Part shown: piece after piece, positions 9,100-16,022 of the stretch
Layout: each line of letters opens with the position of its first letter
Position numbering within the stretch: the stretch's first letter is position 1
NCBI GenBank assembly: GCA_013289585.1
Contig: JABCZR010000002.1
Location: 124,001-188,000, forward strand
Origin: Acidobacteriota bacterium
Lineage (GTDB): Bacteria; Acidobacteriota; Terriglobia; Acidiferrales; UBA7541
DNA: 64,000 nucleotides
Reading direction: 5' to 3'
Made by a program: the position numbers and the translations under genes
Notes under the pieces: generated by a model
Databases searched by the model: none
What the model was told of the DNA's origin: nothing
Seen by the model: only the letters and a program-made list of their open reading frames with translations

Positions 9100-9930
9100 T
9101 CACGAACGCGAAACCTTTCCGGCGGGCAGGCTGGCTTGAAGGGCGGCGAGTTGGGAGACGGAGAGCTGCTCGGCGCGGGCATCGGGGCGGAGAGCTAGCG
9201 CGGCGAGGGCTCGGCGAATCGCGTCGGGTTTGGCGATCGACCGCAGGTTGTTCACCAGAGTTTTGCGCTTCTGCGAGAAACACAATTTCACAAAATCAAG
9301 GAACGGAGATACCTCGGCGAGGCGGAGCTTTGCGCGCTCGCCGGGAAGGCGGAGAGTAACGAGGGCGGAAGTGACTTCGGGTGGCGGGTTGAAGGCGTCG
9401 CGGGGGATTTCGAAGACGAATTCGGGGCGGGCGTAGAGCTGGGTGAGGACGGAAAAATAGCCGTAGGATTTTGTGCCGGGTTGCGCGGCGAGACGGAGGG
9501 CAACTTCGGTTTGGATGACGATGTGAATTTCGTCGATGAGATACGCGAAGGTGAAGAGGTGATGGAGGATTGGCGAAGTGATGTAGTAGGGAAGATTGCC
9601 GTAGATGCGGATGCGGCGGCCGGCGGCGATGGCGGCGAGGTCGGTTTTGAGAATGTCGCCGGGGACGACGGTGAGATTGGAGAATTTTTTCGCGTGGTGG
9701 CGAAGGCCGGCGATGAATTTCGGGTCGAGTTCGATGGCATGGACGGGAGCGCCGGTGACGAGGAGGTGCTCGGTCATTTCGCCGTGACCGGAGCCGATTT
9801 CGATCCAGCAGTGCTGGTCATCGCGGGGGAGCGGAACGGTGGAATGAGGGGAGACGCGGATGGCGCGGGCGATCTGTTGGCGCCAGTCGAGATCTTCGAG
9901 GAAATGCTGGCCGAGGCGTTGGCGTGCCAT
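9100..9930 (-). CDS. rsmA: 16S rRNA (adenine1518-N6/adenine1519-N6)-dimethyltransferase
   Basis: 276 residues. Dimethylates two adjacent adenines in the 3' terminal hairpin of 16S rRNA during 30S maturation. Motifs: GQHFLED at 7-13, the SAM-binding EIGSGHGEMTEHL at 44-56, HAIELD at 64-69, and the catalytic NLPYYITSPI at 112-121. The C-terminal helical domain has FSQKRKTLVNNLR. Length matches the family. The upstream 140 bp contains a short direct repeat (GGTTAGCAG at 9983-9991 and 9999-10007) of no known role. Confidence 0.97.
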   Translation of the reverse strand: MARQRLGQHFLEDLDWRQQIARAIRVSPHSTVPLPRDDQHCWIEIGSGHGEMTEHLLVTGAPVHAIELDPKFIAGLRHHAKKFSNLTVVPGDILKTDLAAIAAGRRIRIYGNLPYYITSPILHHLFTFAYLIDEIHIVIQTEVALRLAAQPGTKSYGYFSVLTQLYARPEFVFEIPRDAFNPPPEVTSALVTLRLPGERAKLRLAEVSPFLDFVKLCFSQKRKTLVNNLRSIAKPDAIRRALAALALRPDARAEQLSVSQLAALQASLPAGKVSRS

Positions 9931-10070
9931 GGGTGGAACAGTGTAGCAGGGGAGGAGATTGACCAGTTGTCTGAGGTTGGAGGGTTAGCAGGTTGAAAGG
10001 TTAGCAGCGTGTCTAGTTGAATTGGGATGGAAAAAAGCCAAAAACCCCAGGTCCGGATTCTTCTCTTCTC

Positions 10071-11135
10071 TTACCCAGCCGCGCGCATGGCATCGGTTCC
10101 CGAACTGAGAGGGACACGAGCTTGGATGGTAGTACCACGGTTGGCGCGTGAGTCGATAGACATGATCCCGCCGACCAACTTCAGCCGCTCCTTCATACTC
10201 GTCAGTCCAAGTCCGCTTCCCTGCATCATCACGTCGGGGTCAAAGCCAACTCCCGAATCGCGCACGGTGAGCTGAACCGCGTCCGGTGCTCCGCGCAGTT
10301 CTACCGTGAATTGTCGCACCCCGCTATGCTTCAGGGCATTGTGCAGAGCTTCCTGTAAAACCCGAAAGAGACAAAGCGAAACCTCCCCCGGCACGGTAGT
10401 GAGGCCTTCATCGCTGAACTCAATTTTCAGGTTCTGGCGCTCCGCGAACTCTTTGCAAAAGCTGTTCATAGCCGCAGCAACTCCCAGATAGTCGAGTTTC
10501 GGAGGATGCAAGTCGTGCGCCAGGACTTGGACATCTTCCGACATTTCGAGTGTTTGCTTTCGTAGTTGGTCCAGGCGCCTCAGAACTCCGGCGGACGCAT
10601 TTGGCAGGTCTTCCCGAAGTTGCTCGATCCCAATCGCTAACATGGCTAGGCGTTGATTGAAATCATCGTGAAGATCTCTCGCGATCCTGGCTCGCTCCTG
10701 CTCCTGCGTTTCGAGCAACCGACGCGTCATCCGAGACAGTTCCTCCTCGGTCTGCTTGCGCTTGGTGATCTCCTCCACCATAGCAAAGACCAGCGACGGC
10801 CCTCCACTACTCCTCAAGATCGAGACGTTGAGGCGTCCCCAAATTTTTGTGCCATCCCTTTTCACATAGCGTTTTTCAAGCGAGTAGCGATCAATAGCGC
10901 CCGTCCGGAGTTTCTGAAAGAGTGCCCAATCGTCCTGGGAATCCTCCGGGTGCCCGAATTGGGCACAATGCATGTGAGATAGCTCCTCTTTGGAATACCC
11001 CAGCATCGAGGAGAAAGCGCGATTGGTCAGCAGCAGCTTCCCTTCGGTATCCTCCACTGCGATACCTAAGGATGCTTCTTCGAAAAGATAGCGCCATAGT
11101 TTCTCTGGTTCCTCTTGTGTCGCTTCCAAGGACAT
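10071..11135 (-). CDS. PAS-domain sensor histidine kinase, NarX type (HisKA_3/HATPase_c)
   Basis: 354 residues with no membrane segment, so probably a cytoplasmic sensor. PAS domain at about 12-128 (GIAVEDTEGKLLLTNRAFSSMLGYS). HisKA_3 dimerisation domain around ERARIARDLHDDFNQR, with the phospho-accepting His156. C-terminal ATPase with N box (LQEALHNALKHSG), G1 (DSGVGFDP) and G2 (GLGLTSMKERL). The kinase core closely parallels that of the kinase at 12.9-15.2 kb, suggesting duplication. No LuxR-type response regulator is adjacent, so its partner lies elsewhere. Confidence 0.92.
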   Translation of the reverse strand: MSLEATQEEPEKLWRYLFEEASLGIAVEDTEGKLLLTNRAFSSMLGYSKEELSHMHCAQFGHPEDSQDDWALFQKLRTGAIDRYSLEKRYVKRDGTKIWGRLNVSILRSSGGPSLVFAMVEEITKRKQTEEELSRMTRRLLETQEQERARIARDLHDDFNQRLAMLAIGIEQLREDLPNASAGVLRRLDQLRKQTLEMSEDVQVLAHDLHPPKLDYLGVAAAMNSFCKEFAERQNLKIEFSDEGLTTVPGEVSLCLFRVLQEALHNALKHSGVRQFTVELRGAPDAVQLTVRDSGVGFDPDVMMQGSGLGLTSMKERLKLVGGIMSIDSRANRGTTIQARVPLSSGTDAMRAAG

Positions 11136-11337
11136 AACGACTCCGCGAGTTAATGTACCTCGGCGTTCTGGGTTTATCGCACGGTTGAATTATCACCATC
11201 TGATTCGCTAAGTCAAACCGTATATACGATTTCGATGAATCTACTAGTCGGATGCAGAGGCAAAAACTTAGAGGCGTCTGTTTTGGTTTTTGCAACTCCT
11301 GGTTGGTTGGATTACCGGAGCTACTGCTAGTGGGGTT

Positions 11338-11377
11338 GAAACAAAGGGAGGAGCGGGCCGCGAGGCCCGCCCCTCCC
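11338..11377 (-). terminator. Rho-independent terminator after the Cys-rich peptide gene
   Basis: A 14-bp GC-rich stem with one mismatch around a GCGA loop (11346-11377), followed on the minus strand by TTTGTTT. It begins 25 bp after the stop codon of the 44-aa gene. The T-tract is interrupted. Confidence 0.6.
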
Positions 11378-11401
11378 GTCTTTCCATTGCTCAGGCTACT
11401 G

Positions 11402-11536
11402 CTAGCACCCGGTACAGGAGGCGCAACAGTCGGCGGAGTCGCAGCATGCTGCGTGGGCTGCATTCGCCGCCTTTGCCGCTCCTGCGATACCGAGAGCGAC
11501 CACTGCTACCAACAGAATTGCTCTGATGATCTTCAT
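11402..11536 (-). CDS. 44-aa exported cysteine-rich peptide
   Basis: A very short gene with a strong ribosome binding site (AAGGAGAAATTC then ATG at 11536) and its own terminator, which makes it credible despite its size. Residues 1-27 form a signal peptide: Lys/Arg N-terminus, hydrophobic ILLVAVVALGIAGAA, and Ala-rich cleavage sites. The mature end is only about 15-18 residues and holds six cysteines (positions 31, 32, 37, 38, 41, 44) in a CC-x4-CC-x2-C-x2-C pattern. That spacing suggests thiol-based binding of soft metals (Cu, Zn, Hg) or disulfide formation in the periplasm; this is inference. It lies 87 bp downstream of, and in the same direction as, another exported Cys/His protein. I recognise no named family. 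Confidence 0.75.
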   Translation of the reverse strand: MKIIRAILLVAVVALGIAGAAKAANAAHAACCDSADCCASCTGC

Positions 11537-11623
11537 GAATTTCTCCTTTTTAGGTGAGGGTTCTTGTCAGCCGATGGCGTCGCCAGCGGTGCGGGGGTGA
11601 TGCAACACTTCTAATGGTTCTTT

Positions 11624-12076
11624 CTAGATGCGAAGGAGGTGCGTTTCGAGGAGGGTGTCTCTGCCGCTGTGCGGGACGGGTTGGGGAAGTCGCGCAAGGC
11701 CGGAAAGGCGAGTGAACTTGAAATGGAGGTCTGAGGGCAGAGCGATATCTTGCGGAGAGGCGGCTCCTGGCGTGGGTGCGCTCCACTTCTGGGTGACAGT
11801 TATCTCCAGAGGGCAGCAGGAGACGGCGGTGTTGGGTTTCTTGTCGTTGGGTGGCGCGGGAGAATTGCCACCAGAGTGGTGGCAGCTGTCCATGTCTGCC
11901 ATCAGGTCCGGCCGGCTGTGGTCGGATGAATTCCGCTGGGTTGCGGATGCGCCCACAATTTGCTGAGAACTGGCGAGGACTGGCTGGGTGCAGCCCATGA
12001 CGCAGGCCAGGGCGGCCATCCACAGAGAAACTGCTGTGGCCAATCCCGCCTTGAAAGTTTGGAACGTGAGGCGCAT
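11624..12076 (-). CDS. Exported Cys/His-containing protein of unknown function
   Basis: 150 residues from ATG 12076, preceded by GGGGAG. A longer frame upstream exists, but this start has the ribosome binding site and directly yields a signal sequence (residues 10-35). VMGC at 26-29 could be a lipobox, so it may be a lipoprotein. The mature part is polar and probably disordered, with potential metal ligands: SDHS at 51-54, SCHHSGG at 64-70 and SCCPLEI at 86-92. It precedes the 44-aa Cys-rich peptide gene and is probably co-transcribed with it. A periplasmic metal-handling role is suggested only by composition and the neighbour. No named family recognised. Confidence 0.65.
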   Translation of the reverse strand: MRLTFQTFKAGLATAVSLWMAALACVMGCTQPVLASSQQIVGASATQRNSSDHSRPDLMADMDSCHHSGGNSPAPPNDKKPNTAVSCCPLEITVTQKWSAPTPGAASPQDIALPSDLHFKFTRLSGLARLPQPVPHSGRDTLLETHLLRI

Positions 12077-12202
12077 TTCTCCCCTAGTATACGCTTTGAG
12101 TGCCAAAACAGTCGCTCTTGTTTCGGGCGTCAAACAGATTTGCTCTTGGGAGTGTGCCAAATTGAACAGTTGCCCTGGTGTCCGTTGTGGGATAGTGCCA
12201 AC

Positions 12203-12400
12203 ATGAAAATGAGAGACATGTCGCCCGAGCTGTTTAACTCCGTGCGTTGTCCGACCTGCCGGGTCGGTCCTGGCAAGGGTTGTGTGCTGCATTCTGGGGG
12301 TCTGCGGGTCGAGCCGCATGTTGACCGAAAGTTGGCGGCGATGGAGGCTGCGGAACTGAATCGCATTCACCTTGTCGAAGGAGGTTCGCATGGCGCTTAA
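12203..12400 (+). CDS. Small zinc-finger protein (phage-type CxxC finger)
   Basis: 65 residues. The motif CPTC-x7-C-x2-H at Cys16, Cys19, Cys27 and His30, followed by EPHVDRKLAA with His39, matches the short zinc-finger module seen in many phage and bacterial DNA-associated proteins ('CPTCG..PG..C...G....H..R'). The family resemblance is from memory and not searched. The 3' end overlaps the start of the STAS gene by 11 bp, so the two are probably translationally coupled. The start is uncertain: Met3 or Met6 are alternatives and none has a strong ribosome binding site. Divergent from the 150-aa exported protein, with 126 bp between them. Confidence 0.6.
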   Translation: MKMRDMSPELFNSVRCPTCRVGPGKGCVLHSGGLRVEPHVDRKLAAMEAAELNRIHLVEGGSHGA

Positions 12401-12752
12401 AACCACTCACACCAGTAAAGACGGGGTTATCGTCGTCCGTCTGAGCGGCGCTATTTATTTCGGCGAAGAGTCCACCGCTCTACGAGTGCTGGTGAAGGAG
12501 TTGTTGGACATATCCCGGCAAATCGTGCTGGACCTCGAGGATGTCACGCACATCGATAGCGGGGGCTTGGGGACTCTCGTATCTCTGCATGCGTCGGCAC
12601 GGAAGGTCGGCGGTGAAATCAAGCTGGCTCAAATTGGCGATCATGCGAGAGAGTTGTTGCAGATCACCAGGCTTATGACGTTGTTTGAGATATTTGACAC
12701 GGTGGAAGATGCGATCGCGTCTTTCAAAAAGGCGGCTGCGGCAAGTTCATAA
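12390..12752 (+). CDS. STAS-domain protein (anti-sigma factor antagonist-like)
   Basis: 120 residues from ATG 12390, chosen because AAGGAGG lies 6 bp upstream. The single domain matches SpoIIAA/RsbV-type STAS proteins: VIVVRLSGAIYF strand, VLDLEDVTHIDSGGLGTL with the D-S-x-G motif at 56-59, and KLAQIGDHARELLQITRL. Such proteins bind anti-sigma factor kinases and are switched by serine phosphorylation; here Ser57 is present and the next position is Gly. No anti-sigma factor or sigma factor is encoded nearby. It overlaps the zinc-finger gene. Confidence 0.88.
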   Translation: MALKTTHTSKDGVIVVRLSGAIYFGEESTALRVLVKELLDISRQIVLDLEDVTHIDSGGLGTLVSLHASARKVGGEIKLAQIGDHARELLQITRLMTLFEIFDTVEDAIASFKKAAAASS

Positions 12753-12802
12753 TTGACGGTCTTGCGATGGAGAAAGAAGTAGACTGAGGGTCGTTTTTAT
12801 TT

Positions 12803-12824
12803 GCGGGCTGCAAGCATAGCCCGC
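12803..12824. repeat. Inverted repeat without T-tract
   Basis: GCGGGCT, eight bases, AGCCCGC: a 7-bp GC-rich stem between the STAS gene and the convergent kinase gene. Neither strand has a following T-run, so a Rho-independent terminator is not supported, though it may still protect transcript ends. Confidence 0.4.
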
Positions 12825-12903
12825 ACCCGGCATGCGGCACCCGAACCTTGCCTAGCGACTATAGGTTAGCTACTTGCCCCACGGACCACATTCCACTTGA
12901 TCT

Positions 12904-15213
12904 TCATACACTTGCTTCATGTTGTTTCTGCTCGCTTGTGACATGCGCGCTTGTGCTGGACAGCGGAATTCGAACACGAATTCGTGTCCCGTGCGATGGC
13001 TTCGATTCCACCGAAAGGTGTCCCCCGACCAGCCGCAACCGCTCCCGCATGCTGATCAACCCCAATCCGGCTTCTCCCTTTACTGCTTCGGGGTCGAACC
13101 CCCGGCCCGGATCGGAAACGCAAAGATCAATTTCATCAGCTTTGCTTGAAAGCTCAAGCTTAGCCTCCATAGCCCCGCTGTGCTTCACAACGTTCCTCAA
13201 AGCCTCCTGCACGATCCGAAAGAGGCAGAGAGTCACATCCTTAGGGATCTGGCTCGGAACATCATCATGAACAAACTTGATTTGCAATTCGTGCTGCTTG
13301 GAGAGTTCCTTGCATAAGCCCCACACGGCAGGCACCAAACCCAGAGTGTCTAGCTTCGATGGGTGAAGCTGGTGGGACAAGTTGTGGATGTCGGACGACA
13401 ATTCCCTCGTTACTTCTGCTATGTTGTGCAGTTGCTGTCGGGCCTTGGACGAAAGACCGGGCATACCCTGCTCGAACTGCTCGAGGCCAATCGAGAGGAG
13501 CGCTATCCGTTGACTCAAATCGTCGTGTAACTCTCGGGCAATACGGGCGCGTTCTTCTTCTTGGGCATGGATCAGGCGCCCACTCAACTCTTGGAGCGAC
13601 GCTTCTGACAACCTCCGATCCGTAATATCGACGCACGAGCCAATATAGCCACAGAACGTGCCATCGGCTCCAAACCTAGTCACGCCATAGTCAACAATCC
13701 ACCGATATTCTCCGTCAAAGCGGCGCAAGCGGTACTCCATCTCAAAATCCACTCGCGCGTCAAATGCTGCCGAGTAAATGCCCAGACACTGCTCCAGGTC
13801 ATCCGGATGCACCCCGGTGGTCCATCCCTCGCCCAACTCCTGCTCCATTGATCGGCCGGTGAAGTTCAGCCAACCCTTGTTGAAAAAAGTGCACAATTTG
13901 TCCCCGCCCGACATCCAGATCAGCGCAGGAGCGGTATCTGCCACCAACCGGAACCGTTCTTCACTCTCACGCAGCGCCTCTTCGGCTCGCTTGCGCCTCG
14001 CCCCCTGAATTAATAGAGCGAGAATCAAGATTGCTTCGCAGGTGCAGATCGCGAAAACCCCTAGGATGTACCAACGGTAGCGCTCAAAGAGCGACGTCTC
14101 CTTGAATAAGACAATTGTCCCCGGCGGAACGCGGCTCTCACTGATATTCCAATGCTGCAACTCCCTCCAGTCCACTGTTGTATTGCTCTTGGTCTCGACC
14201 GTAACTTGGGGATCGGCCGCTTGTTCACCGCGCAAGGCTCGCGATGCAACTTCAGCCGTGATCACGGCCACGTCCTCGTAATCCAGCATCTGGCCGCCAA
14301 CCAATCCATGTCCAATGTAAGAACGAAAACTGCCATACACCGGCGCATCCGCTGCCCCGCTGATTAGATCCAATGCTTCCTCCGGTGTGAAAAACCTCCC
14401 CGTGCCATCCAGAAAAAAATATGGATAAAAGATAATCGTGTGTGGAGGCAGGACTGCCACCTTCTTCAAAATTTCGTCCATAGGCAAATCGCTTAGATAG
14501 GTAAACTTGATTCCCGGCCGAATCTGGGCAAGCTCCTTCTCCAGCTCGGCCACCCAGTATTTTTCCAAAGGTGTGGCACCGGCCACAGCGACCACTCCTT
14601 GCGTATCCGGCTGCAGCTGGAAGGCCAGCTTGAGCGAATCACCTTGCTGGTTGCGCAGCAGGACCCCGCCGACACTGTGTCTCCCCGCGCGTGCAATGGA
14701 GTTTTTCAGCTCATTGGCAAAGCTGTCTCCAACGCATGAAAAAACAATCGGTGTCTCCGGAAACAAATCTTTCCCGGTCTCCAGCATAAAGTTGAGGGCG
14801 GGATATGACACCGGGATGATCAGGTCTGGTTTCTGCTCGGAAAGCTTCAGGTTTAGCAGCTTATCCAGCAATTCTTCATGGCGCTTACTTGGGAACCGCA
14901 CCAGGTCCAGGAATTCCGTATAGAATTCGATCCTGTCCGGTGACTCGGACTGCAATTTGGAGCGCAAAGTCCGATCGAACTGGTAAAAGAAGTCTTCATC
15001 CTTATCGAACGAATACAGGATCAAAACTCTCTTCGTCTCCCTGCCACTGGCCCCGTAGGACGGCATCCCCGAACTGAATCCCAAGGCAAACAGTACGATT
15101 CCGATGATGACTTGAAATCGCGAGAACCGAAATTTCGGGCCGGAAAGGGGTGCCTCTCGTGGTTTTCGGAGAACGAATTTTGCGCCAACCAGATTGTCGC
15201 TAAGATCCGTCAT
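12904..15213 (-). CDS. Membrane sensor histidine kinase with periplasmic substrate-binding-like sensor, PAS and NarX-type kinase
   Basis: 769 residues. Layout: signal-anchor helix at about 34-54; extracytoplasmic domain at 60-375 resembling ABC-transporter substrate-binding folds (KRVLILYSFDKD, PDLIIPVSYPALNF, TPIVFSCVGD); transmembrane helix at 381-403; PAS at about 415-535 (FFNKGWLNFTGRS); HisKA_3 with phospho-accepting His563 (ERARIARELHDDLSQR); and an ATPase with N, G1 (DPGRGFDP) and G2 boxes. It probably senses an extracellular small ligand and signals to a LuxR-type regulator not present in this window. The kinase half is very similar to that at 10.1-11.1 kb. Confidence 0.9.
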   Translation of the reverse strand: MTDLSDNLVGAKFVLRKPREAPLSGPKFRFSRFQVIIGIVLFALGFSSGMPSYGASGRETKRVLILYSFDKDEDFFYQFDRTLRSKLQSESPDRIEFYTEFLDLVRFPSKRHEELLDKLLNLKLSEQKPDLIIPVSYPALNFMLETGKDLFPETPIVFSCVGDSFANELKNSIARAGRHSVGGVLLRNQQGDSLKLAFQLQPDTQGVVAVAGATPLEKYWVAELEKELAQIRPGIKFTYLSDLPMDEILKKVAVLPPHTIIFYPYFFLDGTGRFFTPEEALDLISGAADAPVYGSFRSYIGHGLVGGQMLDYEDVAVITAEVASRALRGEQAADPQVTVETKSNTTVDWRELQHWNISESRVPPGTIVLFKETSLFERYRWYILGVFAICTCEAILILALLIQGARRKRAEEALRESEERFRLVADTAPALIWMSGGDKLCTFFNKGWLNFTGRSMEQELGEGWTTGVHPDDLEQCLGIYSAAFDARVDFEMEYRLRRFDGEYRWIVDYGVTRFGADGTFCGYIGSCVDITDRRLSEASLQELSGRLIHAQEEERARIARELHDDLSQRIALLSIGLEQFEQGMPGLSSKARQQLHNIAEVTRELSSDIHNLSHQLHPSKLDTLGLVPAVWGLCKELSKQHELQIKFVHDDVPSQIPKDVTLCLFRIVQEALRNVVKHSGAMEAKLELSSKADEIDLCVSDPGRGFDPEAVKGEAGLGLISMRERLRLVGGHLSVESKPSHGTRIRVRIPLSSTSAHVTSEQKQHEASV

Positions 15214-15548
15214 CTCTAAGAACTGTCCCCATCCTGAGATTTCACTGGTGGTCTTGACTAGCCCAACTTTCTATCCCATTTTCATTGAGAGAGTCTACAT
15301 CACAACTACGGGCTGGGCTAAGGTGTGATGCATCTACGGCGCTTAGGAGAACTCGCCAACCATCCCCCGAAATCGCCTTAGGATTTGTGGTCTGCGCCAG
15401 CGGGTCGGAGGGCGCAGCGGTGCTGCGACCGTACAAAGGGTTGAGTGTGCGCCAGCGGCAAGGCTAAGAGTCCTGAGCAGTTCATGGGGGATTGCTAGGA
15501 GGAGACTCTTTGAGGAATCGGAGAAAGAGGTGGAAACGAAAGGTCCCC

Positions 15549-15576
15549 TTGAACGTTTAGGGGAATGTGGTACATT
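15549..15576 (+). promoter_or_regulatory. Predicted padR promoter
   Basis: TTGAAC at 15549-15554, 16 bp, then TACATT at 15571-15576. The spacer and -10 box are covered by the palindromic operator. Confidence 0.5.
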
Positions 15577-15583
15577 CCCCTAA
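15557..15583. promoter_or_regulatory. PadR-type operator palindrome
   Basis: TTAGGGGAATGT, three bases, ACATTCCCCTAA: a perfect 12-bp inverted repeat. PadR family proteins typically bind ATGT...ACAT palindromes, and that core is present here. It overlaps the promoter 20 bp upstream of padR, indicating autorepression of padR and the permease gene. Direct binding is inferred. Confidence 0.75.
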
Positions 15584-15602
15584 GGAAGTTATGGGGGAGC
15601 GA

Positions 15603-15932
15603 ATGGAGAAACAGGGCGATTTGGTGCAAGGCACGCTGGACATGCTGGTGCTGAAGGCGCTGGCGCGTGGGGCGAAACACGGGTACGCGGTGGCCGAATG
15701 GATTCATGAGAGTTCAAATGATGTGCTGCAGGTGGAAGAGGGGGCGCTGTATCCGGCATTGCACCGGCTGGAGCTGCGGGGGCTGCTTTCTGCGGAATGG
15801 GGCAGCTCGGAGAATAACCGGCGGGCGAAGTTTTATGCGTTGACGGCAGCGGGGCGGAAGGAACTGGCGCAGGAGGCGGAGTATTGGCGGCGGATGTCGG
15901 GGGCGATTGCGAGGGTGATGCAGACAGCGTGA
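15603..15932 (+). CDS. PadR-family transcriptional regulator
   Basis: 109 residues from ATG 15603, which follows a GGGGGAG ribosome binding site. Winged-helix protein with the family pattern: LVQGTLDMLVLKAL, HGYAVAEWIH, VEEGALYPALHRLELRGLL, and RRAKFYALTAAGRKEL in the wing. Followed by a MacB-like permease gene 90 bp downstream. This pairing, a PadR repressor with a large permease, is recurrent in Acidobacteria. It probably represses both genes through the 27-bp palindrome just upstream, and the inducer is unknown. Confidence 0.95.
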   Translation: MEKQGDLVQGTLDMLVLKALARGAKHGYAVAEWIHESSNDVLQVEEGALYPALHRLELRGLLSAEWGSSENNRRAKFYALTAAGRKELAQEAEYWRRMSGAIARVMQTA

Positions 15933-16022
15933 TGGGAAGAGATCAGAGAGCAGGAATCGGAGAACAAAATCAGAGGTTTGGGTGGTGGTTTTTGGCAATT
16001 GAAGCTTGGGGAGTTTGGAGAG

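Larger units (their letters stand above)
15214..15602. promoter_or_regulatory. Divergent intergenic region, kinase / padR
   Basis: 389 bp without a gene. Contains the padR promoter and its 27-bp palindrome (separate entries) at the right end. The middle (about 15400-15470) has GC-rich, imperfectly repeated sequence with CGCCAGCGG twice, which looks like remnant dispersed-repeat DNA. No promoter for the kinase was identified with confidence. Confidence 0.5.

Noticed and set aside
9981-10007. Short direct repeat (GGTTAGCAG twice) as a mobile-element or attachment site
   Set aside because: Only 9 bp, no integrase or element boundary nearby; likely local slippage.
12803-12824. Rho-independent terminator between the STAS and kinase genes
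   Set aside because: The stem is present, but neither strand has a T-run after it.
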